Of a stretch of DNA of 64,000 bases, positions 12,101 to 26,600 are shown one piece after another. The DNA comes from Serinus canaria (Eukaryota > Chordata > Aves > Passeriformes > Fringillidae), in contig NC_066315.1 in NCBI RefSeq assembly GCF_022539315.1, positions 92,296,990 through 92,360,989 on the forward strand, read 5' to 3'. The position numbers were made by a program, and so were the translations under genes. The stretch's first letter is position 1. Every line of letters starts with the position of its first letter. The notes beneath the pieces were generated by a model, which saw nothing but the letters and a program-made list of their open reading frames with translations, ran no database searches and had not been told where the DNA came from.

Positions 12101-14495
12101 TACCATCTATAGGGATGTGAGGTTTGACCCTGGAAGATGAAAAATGTCTTCTGGCAAGTGCTGTGCCAGGTATCAGCAAGCCTGAGCAAAGCTCAGCCCT
12201 GCAAAGGTGTACAGAGAGCCTTATGCATGTAGGGGTGAGTACAGAGCCAAATTTGGGCTCTCATTGACCAAAGACTCAAGTACCTCCAGCTGTGGCTGGA
12301 GCATGTTTATCCCTGTGTGAGTTAGCTAAAGTGCATCCTCACTGTGGTATCATCTGAGTTTGTGAGGAGCAGCAGCTCCAGAGCCTCTCTGCTCCTCCAT
12401 GCTCTCCCCTTTCCATGGGTTTCTACCCAACACAGGTGCTCGTGGTCCTGGTCTGCCTGAAAGCAGTTTCTGTGTCCCAGGGGTTTATCCTTGCTGTGGT
12501 TGAACTCCTGAGCCCTGAGCTGAGTGGGCATCTGGGCTAGGCAGGGACATGAATGGTGAAGAAGCATTGCCTGCTGACCACAGGGGAGGAGAAAACCATC
12601 TTTGCACCCCATGTGGTATCTCTGAGGCTGTTCAGCCAGGGGGACAGCCCTCACTTCCAAAACAGGAAGATGTACTCTGGTTGGGTTGTGCAATAGAGAA
12701 AATGTCTCATTAGCACTAGTGCTAGCAATGCTGGGACTGGAAGAAGTGTTTCTGGCAGAGTTCTTACAGAAATATTCTTGACAAAGGTGCTCCTTGGGCA
12801 ATACAGTCTCCTCCAAAGAGAAACAGTAGTTTGCCATGGCACCTACTGCCACCCCAAAGAGTATTTGCCCAGTTTAACACTCCAAATTAAATATAACTGA
12901 GCAGTGCACAATGTTTTCCCACGTATTTGCTGTCTGCAGTGAATGTTTGCCATGCAAGCACCACGTAGCTCTGGTGCTTATCATTAATAAATATGTTCAG
13001 TTGTGAAGTCTCACAGTGTAGATCTCTGGCTTTCACAAATGGCTGTTCTATTGGGCACTTGCAGTCATTCCTGACCTGTGGGGATGGGAAGGCAGTTTAG
13101 ACTTGCTGATCACCCCCTCAGCCCTGTAGGTCAGAGTTTCACAGAACATCAGCTCCACTGCCTGCAGGCAGCTCCAGCCCCTTCCATACCACCCTGCTTC
13201 ATTATCAAGCTCATCCCTAAGCCCAGCTACCGGAGTGAAATGAACTGGGGCCATGGGCTAGGCTGGATCCAGCTTTTAAAACAGCTGGAAAAGAACTGCT
13301 AAAATCCCTCTTTTTCATTTACTGTCAGGTTATTTTTAAGCTGGCCTAGTTTCTCAGTCTGTTTCACAGCACAGTGGTGTCATCAGCTGAACTGACATCC
13401 CGGGATGGATGGAGGCAGTGAGAGGATGGGTCCTGCAGGATGGGTGACCCGTGTCTCGCAGCACCCACTGACCAGGTCCCTCTTCTCCAGCATCCTCGTT
13501 TTCTTCCTGCTCTCTGCCCTGCTGCCTGGCCTGTTTTGGCCATGGTTCTCCTCACAGATTGGTGGGGCCACTCCTCTTGCTAGAGTAGAACAAAACCAAG
13601 CCAGCAGAAAAATCAATTTATTGTCTGCCGAGGGCAGAGACAAGAAAAACAGTGGATTAAGGAGAAAAGGAAGATAAAGGGGTCCCCCTTTTCCCTTGTG
13701 GCAGCAGATAGAGCTGCTGTGAACCATAGCACTTCTCTGCTATTTATTTGTGGATGGATTGAAATCATCCTGGTTTAGTGCAGATGCCAAGCTGGGCATT
13801 GGAAATGAGCACACAGAGGGCAAGGGCTTCCTCCCTGCTGAGCCCCCCCCAGACACATGAAATGCAGAGCATACAGTGCCTGGAGCTTGTTTACTCCTCT
13901 CTCTTCACAGTGGAGGGCATCCCTCTCATCACGGCATGTCATGGCTGCACACACATCCACCGTGTCTTCCTTCTCAGCAGCCCCTGGGCTGAGCAGCCAT
14001 GGGAGCAAGGATCAAAGGGGAGCTGCAGGGCATTCATGATGTATCAATCCTTTTAAAAATTATTACTGTGTATAATGACACTTTGCAGTGACAGTGAGCG
14101 CCTCCTAAGAGCTCTGCACACTCCCATAATAATTCCCAGGACAGATAGGGATGCTGGCGCTGGGGGTGAAGCATGCCAGGCCTGGCAGAAATTGGGAATG
14201 GCATTGGGATTGTCACATTGAAATATCTGGTTTCTAGTCCCACGTTTGGACCCTCTTTGTGTCTCTGGTACATTTTCAGTAGACCCTGGGCTGGAAGTCA
14301 GAAGTTAAAATAGGATTCTTTTGGTCTTCAGTGGAGATGATTTGGAAATGCAAACAGATTTGTGCCCTGGCTTGCAGCCCTTTGTGGGGTTCAGGTACCC
14401 CTTAATGTCACGGATGGACACCAGGCTGTCTGGCCTCACTGCCTGCCGTTTACTGTAACTCCATCCTCACTGACATGCTTTCTGTTGTTTTTCAG
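6166..14495 (+). other. Non-coding stretch between the candidate first exon and RIPOR2 coding exon 1
   Basis: No supported exon. It is AT-rich, with long open frames such as 12322-12852 (-) that match no family I know. AT-rich unique sequence around 10340-10640 could be conserved non-coding DNA, but I cannot test that here. Confidence 0.5.
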
Positions 14496-14622
14496 GAATA
14501 TCTCCAAGGCTCCCTGACATCATGTCAATAGGATCACATTCATTCTCCCCAGGAGGTCCTAATGGGATTATTAGAAGTCAGTCCTTTGCTGGCTTCAGTG
14601 GGCTCCAGGAAAGACGATCCAG
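14496..14622 (+). CDS. RIPOR2: RIPOR2 coding exon 1 (canonical Met at 14522)
   Basis: The acceptor is tgtttttcag|ga. The frame is open across the 26 bases before ATG 14522, so upstream exons can be coding. It encodes residues 1-33, starting [20 protein letters not shown] and ending QERRS plus two bases of an Arg codon. The exon ends at an AG|GCAAGT donor, a GC-AG intron. It contains the RSQSFAG motif conserved across RIPOR proteins. Confidence 0.92.
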
Positions 14623-17600
14623 GCAAGTGCCCTTGTTCTCTTAAGGGGAAATTCAAAATCAGGCTGTAAGGGAGTTCTGGGCTTTAGGGGATGAAGGGGG
14701 AAAGAAGGTGAGAGAGGACTTCTTTCTCTCTGACTCTCTGCCAAATAAAATGTCCTAGGCTAAAATGCCTCTATATATTTTTTGTACAACTAAGGTGTTA
14801 CCCTCTGCCTCTTTGCCTCTTCCCCATTAATGCAGGGCTTCCTCACATGCCTCAGAGCTGTGAGAGAATTTCAGAGAACAGTTTTGAGCTTTTCAACATG
14901 TGAAATGTGCAGGAGCACTGCACATGATACACTTGCCATCACCTCCTGTTTAAGACCACTGCTGCCTAAAAGACAGTTTTTTCATTGCTGTGCCACTAGG
15001 AATCCAAAACAAAGCTGTTTCCCTGAGCTTGGCTGTGGAGCCTTTCCATGCACTGTCCCTTAGCTACACAGGACTTGGGGCTTTTAGTGAGGCATGCCCA
15101 AGCCATGCAGTTCTGGATGCTCCCAGAGGCTACTTTACAATTGATTTTAACTTGTGTAGTCTCCCCGTGCCAGACCGCCAGTTAGCAATTGAGGAGTAAT
15201 AGCAGGCAAAGGGGCTCCCATGTCAGCCCAAGTCAATGATGGTTGTTAGATGCTGACCTACCCACCAGCATAGTCCCCAGAGAGACACCTGTATGCAGCA
15301 CAACTTTGTCATACACTCCAGTATAAGACGAGTGGTGTGATGCTGTTCTCCAGAAACTCTCTTAATCAAATACCAATCTTCCTTAGGACCTGCAGGCCCT
15401 AAGGACACCTGAGATTATCTGGGCTCCCCTTTCTTTTGAGCACCTGGGTGTAGCTCAGCTCTCTCATGGACTCTAATGTGAGTTAGGACAGGCATAATGT
15501 AAGACAGAGAAATGTCTCATGAGCCTCAGACTCGGCCTTGTGTTTCCAGACAAGCACTTATGTCTTGGGAAGCACATATCCCAGGCTGCTCAGATTCTTA
15601 ACCTGTAAAGAAATGCAGACCTTTAACTAGCAGGCACAGAAGCAGATTCATTTTTTGCTAGCAGAGATAATATCAGAAGATTTCTTCAATCTACACTCCT
15701 TTGAGATTTCTATGATTTATAGGGATTTCTTCTTCTTTGATGTTCATTTTGCAGGTGCAACTCCTTTATTGAAAATTCCTCAGCGCTCAAGAAGCCCCAA
15801 GCAAAGGTGAAGAAAATGCATAATTTGGGCCATAAGAACAGCACCACGCCCAAAGAACCCCAGCCTAAAAGGATGGAAGAGGTCTACCGAGCCCTGAAAA
15901 GTGGCCTGGAGTAAGAGTTTTTATCCTGCTTGTTGACTGAAGCTTTCTGTGACATTTTAGAGCCTAGAGAAACAAAAACAGGGATCCTTCCTCATAAGAG
16001 ATGAACATACACCTCTTGAAGTCTGGATTGTGACATTTGGTATCTAAAATACTTGTATGGGAAACAGGAATACGTGAGGCAGAATGCCATTTCCATTCTC
16101 ATTTTGAGAAAAGCTCCCAAAGTCTGGAATTTCAACACCAGATTTTTTTTCCCTCTGAGTTTCCTAGAGTCCTATCAAAGGCTTGTATTGCCTTTCAGAT
16201 AACATCCCAGATGATAACAGGGCTTTAATCAGCCAGATAAAGGCATAGCGACTGGAAGGCACCAGCCCATAAACTAAGCAGCAGATTAGCTTACTTGAAA
16301 CTGGTTGTTCCGTGTAAAGAGAACACCGAGCTCTTACACAGTTAAATAAGTGGGCTCCTACTTATTCCCAAAAAGGCAGCAGGGAGCTGCTTTTAGGACA
16401 GATCAACATAAATGAGTTTTTTGTCTGTAAACACATCCAGTGAGGAAAGCCATTTGCCAGGCAGATTTTCTTTTAGGATGGTCATCAGCCAGCTTGGTAT
16501 GTGCTGCAGAGCTCATGCATCGTTCTCTGGTTTGTGTTTGCAGTGAGTATCTGGAAGTTCACCAGACAGAGCTGGATAAGCTGACTACTCAGTTAAAAGA
16601 CATGAAAAGAAACTCACGCCTGGTACGTGCCATGCTTTTTCATCGTGTGGCCTTCATGAGCTGCTGGAGCAGCCAAGGGATGGGTGTGGGATACAGGGAA
16701 TTTGCACTGATGCTCTTCTTCCCTTCTAGCCATTGTCTTGTTTGTGATTTCTGTTGAGTGTCAAACACTACTTTCTCATGGTGCTGTTGTGTTGCAAAAT
16801 TAATCAGTTTTGTGTTCTCTGTTGCAGGGAGTCCTGTACGATTTAGATAAGGTATGCTACTCCCTTCAACACTCATTTTGCAAGGAAGCATTAATATCCA
16901 TACAGTGTACATGGAAACCTTTCTTGGAGGGATCTGCTGGCCATGCCAACAATTGCATTTTCAAAGGAAGAAGTCCCACTCCCCTCCTCTTCCCAGGGGC
17001 TCTGGTATTGCCCACTAATGTAGCATCAAACACAGTGTGCTCACTGATCTGGTGTCAAACATACCCCACCAACTCTTTTTCTGAGGTCTGCCAGGTCAGA
17101 CTGGCTCTGGGATGGGCACAGACAGAGAGACAGACCCCTGCCAGGCAAGGAAGAAAGGAAGCAGAGGAGGGACTTCCTTTTTGTGTCAGCTGACAGCCAT
17201 TAAATGAATTCCCTTGTGCAAATTCTCTTAGCCAGCTCCAGTCAGATGGGGCTGATAGCAGTGCACCAGGGGGCTGGGGGGGATCCAGGTCAAGCCCCAG
17301 TTCATTCCTGCTCCTGCGAGTTCTGAAGAAAGAAAAATTGAAAATACATTTTCCCTGCAGGAAAATTTGGGTGAAAAAAGTCAGACTTTTTCAGTAAATG
17401 TTTTTGAAAGATTTCTTTCAGTCAAAATGCCAAGCTTGAGTTTATTCTCAAAACCAGCTTGCTAAGGAAGACAATGGATCTTGAAATGCAAAACCTGATC
17501 AATATTAAAATGAGATTTCAAAGTACTGAAAACATTATTTTTTAATCTAAAAAAACTCTGCTTTCTTTGGGTTTTTTTGTGGTTTTTTAATAATGAGGAA

Positions 17601-20600
17601 AAAACCTAGAGAAATCCCATCAAATAAAAACTCTTATTTAAAAATACACATTAGGTAAAGGAGTGAAGGAGCTCCATTGTCAGCAGCAGCTTAACAGTAA
17701 TAGGGTGGGACAACTGATTCTGGATTCATGGTCATGGAAATCCTGTGTGTTTTAAGGAGGAGTATCTTGGATCCATGGGGACTAGCAAAGCCAGTATGGC
17801 AGTGGTTTACTGATTTATTTAAAGGTTCCTCACCTCTGCCTTTTCCTTTCTTTCAGCAAATCAAAGCAGTTGAGAGATACATGAGAAGGCTGGAGTTCCA
17901 CATTAGCAAGGTAATGAGCTCTCTCCTATCATCTTTCTTCTGCATCTGTTCCTATATTATTGAGGAAACAAACCCTTGGCCTCCTGCTACCCCTTTGTTC
18001 TGGGGAGGCCGCTCCCAGATTGGCTGTTTTTTCCATGATAGGCTGGTGGTCAGAGCCAAAGAAAGAGTTTCCACATCGACCCCAAGGTTCAGCCATGCCC
18101 CAAGACACTCCCACATACTTTTAGGTACAGAGAGAACATTGGGTTGGAGACCTGCTGGGGGAAATCTATCTCACAGCATGCTTATTGTCAGACTTTAGGT
18201 AGAAGGAGGGTTGCATCTGAAAGCAACTTAATTCAGCAGTTATCTCTAGCACACACAGGAGCTAATTTGAATTTATTCCTGGATTTTACTGCTAATACTT
18301 TTGCTGCGTGCTTTGGGGCTCACATCCACTTGAATGCATCGGTGAGAATATCAGTGGAGCTCCTTGTGATTTGCACTATACGTTTTAGAGCTGAATGGAA
18401 TCCATGGCGTGCATTCTCTTACTTATAAACATATCTTCTAGTGATTAGTTGCTTTTTTGAGTCTGACAAAGGAAGGAATTATTTTTGACAGATGAAATGT
18501 CTTTTGAGAGTCATTTAAAAAGCGTTGGTGCAGCTTCCAGTCCTCTAATTATGACAACCTATCCAAACCTTTTAATTTCAGTCCTCTCTTACTCTTGGAG
18601 CTGAAAATAAAAATATAAATCATGAGGCGATAGACTGAGATTTTGTTCCCCAAGCCACCTACTCCCTTGCTGGCAACATGAATGGCAAAAATTAGTACTT
18701 GAAGAACATTTCCATTCAAATCCTTCCTACTTCAGCCTGCTCAGAGCTAATGGTTTCTGGGTTTATAATAAGAGTGAAAAGAACCAAACGCGAGAGGTAA
18801 CGCTGGTCAGTGTTACTCAGGCTTGCCAGCTACATGAGTTCACTCTCTGTAACCCATGGCAACAGAGACAAAAGGAACAAAGTGTGTGGCATTAAAGCCC
18901 ACAGGCTTGGGCAGGTGGAGAAACATCTTTGTTTCTAATGACAGAAAAGGTTTTTTCAACAGTATTTAATCAGAGATACAGAGATGTCCTCTGTCTTTTA
19001 CCTGCCACTGCTCTGTAAGGGAGGCAAAGCAAGGAAAATGGGGTGCACCACAGCAGATCCCACATACTTGGGGAGCAGATGAGCATGTCCTAGCCACTCT
19101 CACATGGGCAGGAGCAGGATATCAATCCCAGACCAAGGCTCCACTCCAATGTGAGAAGTAAATACCAAGTGACAACTATTTATAGTAGCTGTCTTTAGCT
19201 TGCTGTCTTGCAAGAGAAACAGGAGTGAGTATGAGTGCAAAAAGCTTTCTTTGTAACTTCAAAATGGTAGCATGCTACCTGTGTCTTCATTAACTTATGC
19301 TGAACTCTTTCACTTTGCAAAGCATTCCCTGTTTTTGGTAGGGTGCCCTCAGGTCACAGGCTTCAGCCGCTGGTTATCCAAGGTAGCCTTGTAAAAATTG
19401 ACCCGAGGCTTTGAAGCCATCAGGAAGACAAGTCCCATTCCAAACAAATTAGCAACACCACTTTTTGTTAGAGGTTAAGCAGGCTTGGAAAATGGGATTT
19501 GAAACATGCCTGGATTGTCACATCAGGCTCATCTCTGATGCAGCACAGGCAGTCACAGAATGATTAAGCCAAGGTGTTGGATGCTTTCATAGAGAGAAAT
19601 TACGCCATGAAAATCCATTGCTGAGCAGGAGCACTGTGGGACACAGTAACCTCTTGATTTCACAGACAACAGTTGAAAGGATTATTTTAGTAAAACCCAA
19701 ATATCATCCTGTTTTAATAGGGATGTTAGAAACAGAAAGAAGAGACAGCTTCTTCCATTCCTGTTCTTCTCCTCACCCTGATAGTCAGGTTAAAAAACCC
19801 AGATCTTCTGTATCTGGCAGATTTAGTTGATAAAAATATAAACCACTATATATAGCTGGTGTATATATGTACATATATTACTCAGTTGGAGTAAATGTTT
19901 GTGTTTAGTACAGGGATTAGAGTGAAAAGGGAAACCAAAGCACGAGGTGTGTAAATCCATTGCTCCTCTGAAGCTAGATCCAGGTGAGACTTCAAGTTGT
20001 GTGTGACTATGCTTTGCAAATCTTCAGAGCACTTATAATATGTTGAGTCCCTAAGTTATGTCAAAGGAGCATAAGAAAATGACTAGATGTAAGTGTATGG
20101 GGGCAGGTTGAAGTTCAAAATACTTTTTAAATTTGACATCAGCTGTTTGCAAGCCCTTTACTTGTGCTGATTCCTAGTATGACTCCCAGTTTCTGGCGGA
20201 TGGATGGCAAGAGTTCAAAATATCACTCCCAGCTTCCAATATTAGTCAAATATTCCAACAGACTTGATCCATGGCTAATATTAGGGAACCAAAGCCACTG
20301 CTGACCCTGCTAAATGTGCCATTTACCACTTCCAGTTGCATTTGGCAGTGTGGGCATTGCAGTTGCCTTTTAAAGAGCTTGTCCACGGCGAGATGTTTGA
20401 GAAGCTGGCTGCATTCCTGCCTCACTGGTAGGATGGGAAGAACACAAGTAACAATGCTTAGAGGCATGCAGGGCAAGCAGGTGAATTGCTGGCATCTACT
20501 GTTGCTCTATTGAGATCTTTACAGTAGAAGTTACTTTCATCTTGTGTTTCTTTTCCACAGACTGTAACACCATCACAGCTTCATTTCCTCAGCCCCTCCA

Positions 20601-23600
20601 TTGGATATAATGGTCTGGCAGAGTTTTCTTATAATGCAAATTACTTCCTTGCATTGGCTTTATTTTGCTGGGGTTTCTGGGGCTTTTTCAGTACACTCTT
20701 CTTGTTCCCACTAGGTGGATGAGCTTTATGAAGCCTATTGCATCCAAAGACGTCTCTGTGATGGTGCCAGCAAAATGAAGCAAGCTTTTGCAATGTCTCC
20801 TGCCAGCAAAGCAGCTCGAGAGAGTTTGACTGAAATCAACAGGAGCTACAAGGAGTACACAGAGGTACATCCTCATCAGTTCATTGTTTTCACTCTCACA
20901 CTGTTTGAAAGCCATGGGGACTTTGCCATTAATTTCAAGGAGAGTTTCATCCAGATAGAAGAAATAAAAGAAAACTCAGCAAAGAAGAAATAGCATTTGG
21001 TTTTATTCAGGTGAATACCTGATGACTGACATAGACAGGTTACATGGGCCCAAAGAGTTCCTTGAAATAACAATATAGACTCTATGAGAACAGGGTTATA
21101 CCTTGGAACTGTAGCACAAAAGCAAAGGCATAAATATGCCCCAAACCTACTTAAACTCCAACTACCTCCTACTCATCTGGAGATGTAGGGATGGCAGCTT
21201 GACTGGAAATGATGTGCCTACAGACATATGCTGCAGCCTGTGTGTTGTACTTGCTGTGATCAGAATCTATTTTATTAATCAGACAGGAGATGATGAACAA
21301 GTCTAATAGTGTTGCAGACTTCCCAGCACATAAGCTGTGACAACCTTCCAAAACCTGAAGGAAGAACTGGAGAGGGTCTAATATCCAGTCTTTCACAGCC
21401 TTCTTTCTTAATGTAGTCCATGTTCCTTGAGAGATTGAAACATGCTGGGAGCCACTTTGACATAGAGCTGCTGCTGTTGGCACGAGGCCTGGCTGGAGAG
21501 GACCAGAACAGTGAACAGGTTATGCTCCAAAGGCCAAAGCTTCACTTTTGCCATCATGAGGATTAGCATGCAGCAGCAGAGAAGCACAGGGCTGAAGTGT
21601 CAAAAAAAGCAGGCATAGCTGCCATTTTTTTAGGGCTACCCCTAGGTAAACAAGAAGGATGGCTCTGAGATTGATTTTATTACAAAATATCTTGAATCTA
21701 TCCTTGTAAACAGACCTTAAAAAAAATCCCAAAGAAGTTTTTTCTGCCCTCACTGTTCTCTTTTCCAACACAGAACATGTGTACCATAGAAGCAGAGCTG
21801 GAAAACCTATTGGGGGAGTTTTGCATCAAGATGAAAGGTAAGTGCCTTTTCACCTTTCCCTTCTTTCTCAGAAACAGTAGCAGTTGCTGCATACATTGGT
21901 GAGGGAATTTAGATGTGTTGTGTGACATGCATTTATGACAGGTGGGGTTTCTCACCCATTGCTGAGCCTTCAAACCCCCTATTCACACCCCTGCCCACTG
22001 GAAAGGATTACAGAAACAGGAACACCAATGCTTACAGACTTTCTGAGGTTCTGCTTTTTGTTTTCTAGACTAATTACCTCCCACAAAGACTCCTCCCAAA
22101 AGCCAAAGCAATTCAGTTTCTAAGATTGCTGTCAGTTTTGCCTCTATTTTCAGTAACTCTTTGAGAAGGTGACTGGGAAATTATCTGAATTTCCATGAAG
22201 CTGAACTTGAAATTTAAAATATCTTCTTAATTTGACGTCAACTATTTCTAACTCCTTTACTTTTGCTAATTTTGACCAATACGATATTTGACCGAATATA
22301 AAAAAAGCAAAAAGCTGGGGATAGTTTTCCTAGATAACTTTCACCTTTCCATTTTATTCCTTGTCTTTATGACAGGGGAGTTTATGGGCTTGAATACAAT
22401 AGAATCAGTTTTACTTGAAGCTTCAATGGATCATCAGGTCTTGCTAATGCTGTTATCCCTTTAAGACTGAATGTCTTAAAGAAGAGATTGGGAGGGGATA
22501 TCTTTTTTGGATCTTCAGTCACTGCCATGAGAATAGTTCTATAAACCAAAGTCAGCATCTAAATATTCATGAATTCTTAATTCTTCACTTGATATCTTAC
22601 CATTTAAAACATCCACTGAATTGCTGGTGGAGTTTTGAGAGCTCACAAATCTCAGACAAGGTTTTGATTCTGCCTGCCCTGTCAATGTTGTTTCCTATTA
22701 TTGCATTGCATAAGATTAAGATTAATCTTAGATTCAATTAAAATAGCTACTCTGCTCTCATTATAGAAAACAATTGCAGCAGATGTTGGAGTTCTCCTAG
22801 CTCCATCCCTCAGGTTTTAGATGAACACACAGAGACAGATATTTCTCTACAAGAACCCACAGCAGAACCACAGCATGGACGCATTGAATGAAGCAATGTC
22901 ACAGAGTGTATAAAGGGATTTTCCAGCTCCCTTGGAGCATTTCTTTACTTGCTGTAAATGCAGTGCACAGTTCCTGGCAGTGGAACATGTTGCAGAAGGT
23001 GTCACAGTGTCACAAATGTCTTGTCTGAAGAGGTCTGGCCCCTTTTCTTTTGGATGCCAAATCCTCTGGCAAAATTCAAGGGCTCTGGAGAAGGCAGGTA
23101 CTGCACTCATGTGCAGGAGCAGAGCACAGAGCACAAGCAGCAGCTGCTTCTGAACAGAGTTTGCATCACGTAAAGAAGCCCAAATTAGAAAACAGCAAAG
23201 AGAAATGCCATACTAAGTATTCTCTAATTAGGGCATCTGAGATTTCTATCTAGATCGTTTTCCCTAGGAATAAGAATCCTATAGGACAGTATAGCCATCG
23301 CTATTGCTAAGGCTTGCAGCAGCTCTGGCAAAAAAGCCTGCAGATCACACAGCAAGTTTTCCCCTTAAGTTATACTGCAGCATATCCAGCTAACTTTAGG
23401 ATCTAATTTAAAATCAAAGCATTCCTATCCCCAAAGCTTATCTGTTCCTAGCCATTCCAGTGAAAGTTATTTTTATTTTGTGCCCTCTGTCACTTACACT
23501 GAAAGCAAGCCAACCTACACAATGCTGTCAGGAAGCAGAGGAGCTGCAGAGAGCTTTTATGACTGATATTTATAGAAAAATAAAAGCCTAATCATTTTTC

Positions 23601-26600
23601 AGAATCAAGATAATAAATGTGCCAGCAGGCTTAGCTAACTGGTCAGGATTAATCAGTTGTTGAAATTTACCAGGGAAACCCAGTGTGAAAATTCCTGTGT
23701 GGAATCTGCGTGTCCTGTTGTGAGTTACAGGAAAGTGCCCTTATAGCTGTTTGAAGAGCCAGGACAGCAGGAGGTAATGTTTCACTCAAGGGAGAACAAT
23801 TTGCTGGCCTGACACACCGGTGGCTCTGCGACATGGAGCCCATCACCAGCAGCCAGGAGTCCAGGAGTCCAGCATCCTGTACATCAGCAGAGCTACACAT
23901 GCTTCATTAGCTCCAGGTGGCCCTGCCTCCTTACCACAGCCCCGTGATGATCCTGTCCCCTGTTATTTCCTATGAAAGTACTTATTACCTATTGTCAAGC
24001 GAGCATTTAGCCTCCTCTTCATCATGCTGAAAAGACTTCACCAGCCTGGTTGGGCCAGGCACAGCTCACAGACTTCAACATCCATGTGGAGTTTTAAGCT
24101 AGAGTTCCCTCACTCACTCTCCCCATACACTGGGCAAAAAAAAAGACCTTATATTTTCCTCATATACTTTTGGTGATGTGTCCCAGGAGAGATCAAATTC
24201 ACTTATAAAAGCATGCCTGGGGAGACAGAAGCAGTGGTAGAGTGCTAGTAATCTTAAATTATTTATTAACAGTAAATAAATTAGAAAGGAATTGGTAATA
24301 TGAGCTCTGTGCAAGAGCCTCTCTGTCCTGCTGAACACTAGGATGAGCAAAGAAAATTATTTTCTGGTCAAAGAAATGGAAGAGGCAGATAAGCAGATCA
24401 GGGAGACAGCCCATGACTGCATGCAGGGATTGAGTTTCTCCTACAGTACAGCTAGCAGTACTAATTCATCCCTGCAAATACAGCCAGCACTACTAGGGCT
24501 CTTCATACTTGCCTTGATTTTAACACACCCCAGTGTGTTCTGTTGGGGCATCCCTTTCTCTGCCATGGGCTTTGCATGTGGCTTCAAGACAGCTTCTTTG
24601 GGCACTGCAACACTAGAGGCTTGGATTTAGGCTCACACAGGCAAAGCTGGGTAAGTTTTTATTCCAAAACAAGTGCAATGGCTACATACTGAGAGGAATC
24701 TGTGAGAAAGGAGAAGCTCCCTCTGTGGGAAAAACAACCAGTTGAATCCTGTGGAAAAGCAGGTCAGCAGGCCAGGAGAGGGGTGGTAATTCTCCTTGGA
24801 TTTCTGTGTAGAGCCTCAGGAAACTTTCATTTCATATGCACTGTGCTGATATAAAAATAGCATTGTTATGTCCTACCTTAAAAAACCCCAAAACCAAACA
24901 TAGATCGCAAGTGCTTTGCTGTGCTACTTCTCCCACTCTGGGGAAAAATGGGATTAATCTGGTATTACAGATGTCAGTCATATTTTGTGATGCACTTACT
25001 ATTGAACAACACTCAACTATTATGGGAATGATAATGTTATGGAAGCACCAAGCAGAAGGAGCCCCTGTTGCTTGCTGTGTCTCTCTGAAGATGTGCTAAA
25101 AAGGGATCTGTGTTGAAGTGTGGAGCTTGGTAAGACAGCTTTGAGCAGCACTACAGGGGGATCAGCAGCTCGCCTACACCTCGCCGTGGGAAGGGCTCTC
25201 AGCTGAGGATCTGAAGCCAGGTGATGTCAGGAAGGTGTTTCTCCTTTTTCTATAGTTACTGTAGAAAAGGAAACTTTAGGCTCTAATAGGGAAAAAAGCT
25301 GGAAGGTATAAATCTTTCCTGTGCAAGAAACCACAGCCCAATGAATTTTACACAAAGAAGAAAATAGAATATTAGGACGGTGGGTTGTCTTGGTTCAATG
25401 GGTGCACAGGCAGCAGTAAGCGGGGGGGATATAAACAGCAGCTGGGGGAGTTGCAAGAGAGTGCTGGTGTCTTCTGTCCAAGTGTGGCTCTGGGCACCCC
25501 ACTGCACCCCACTTCTGGGCTCAGCCATGCTTGGCAGCCCAGGCCCTCCCACAGCCCCTCTGTGTCTTTCCTTCTCAGGTCTGGCTGGCTTCGCTCGGCT
25601 CTGCCCAGGAGATCAATACGAGGTATGTCTGTATCAGTTTGTTTATTAAATAGCAGAAGAATCAAAAGGAAAGGCATACCTCTGCTGCTTTTCACATCAT
25701 GATGAATAAAACCTTTTCAAAACTAATAGCACCTCAATGAACAGCTATTAGTTTTCCCATATATGCTCTGAAAAACCTTGTGTTCTCTGTATGTCTGCTT
25801 TTGTCAGGGCATCTGTCAGAAGACCTGGATTTTACATTCAGAGAACTGGGTGATAGCTGTTAGAAGAACTTTGAACTATTTTTTTCCCCACTTTTAAAAA
25901 TCTTTTTTTTTTTGACAAAAGTTTCTAATTCCCCTGGAAAAAAGCATATGTCCCATCCCATGCATGTAGGGCAAATGGAACTCATCCTTACAAGCATCCT
26001 TTACTGAATGCATAGGCTCTACTTCATCATAGAACTAAGTGGCAGAAAGACACCGAACAACCATTTCTCAAGACCCCGATGTTGCCTGCTGTGAGGCTGC
26101 ATCAGGATCTCTGGTCATTGCAGTGTTTCAGTAGAGATCATCAGGAGTGTGTTAATTAGAGATGGATTAAAATAAAAGCCTCCAGCTCTACCAGAACAGA
26201 ACTAACCTTGCAAGAAATTTGCAGTGGATTGATAGTGGATCCCTCCAACCAGTACTTCCTAGCTGCCTTGATCATAGGTTTGTTTGTTCCACTCTCATTC
26301 CCTGTGACAAATGACTCCTGCTTCCTCTGTGGGGTCAGTTAGTTGGTGCAGGTGTCTCCCAGCTGGCCCAAAGTGGTCTTCCTGCTCTTGATGATTCAAA
26401 TTGGGTTACTGCACTATGGATGTCATTCATTTCCGTCATCAGACAGCCAAAACCTCACAGCTGGCGAGGTCTCTGATAGGGAATGGCCAAAAGTTCACCT
26501 GCCTGGAAAGGCAGACAATCCAACAAATTGTAGATGTTAGGATAGACCACTGGTGCTTTCATCCTGCCTTCTTAAATCTCCTTTGCCCTGCCACTTTCCC

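Larger units (their letters stand above)
14623..20714 (+). other. RIPOR2 introns 1-5
   Basis: Contain the GC donor (14623), the closely spaced small exons 3-5, and repeat copy A (20107). Apart from these I see nothing else in them. Confidence 0.6.

Noticed and set aside
12322..12852. 176-codon ORF on the - strand in the RIPOR2 5' region
   Set aside because: It starts at GTG, shows no known domain, and about this many long ORFs are expected by chance in 64 kb.
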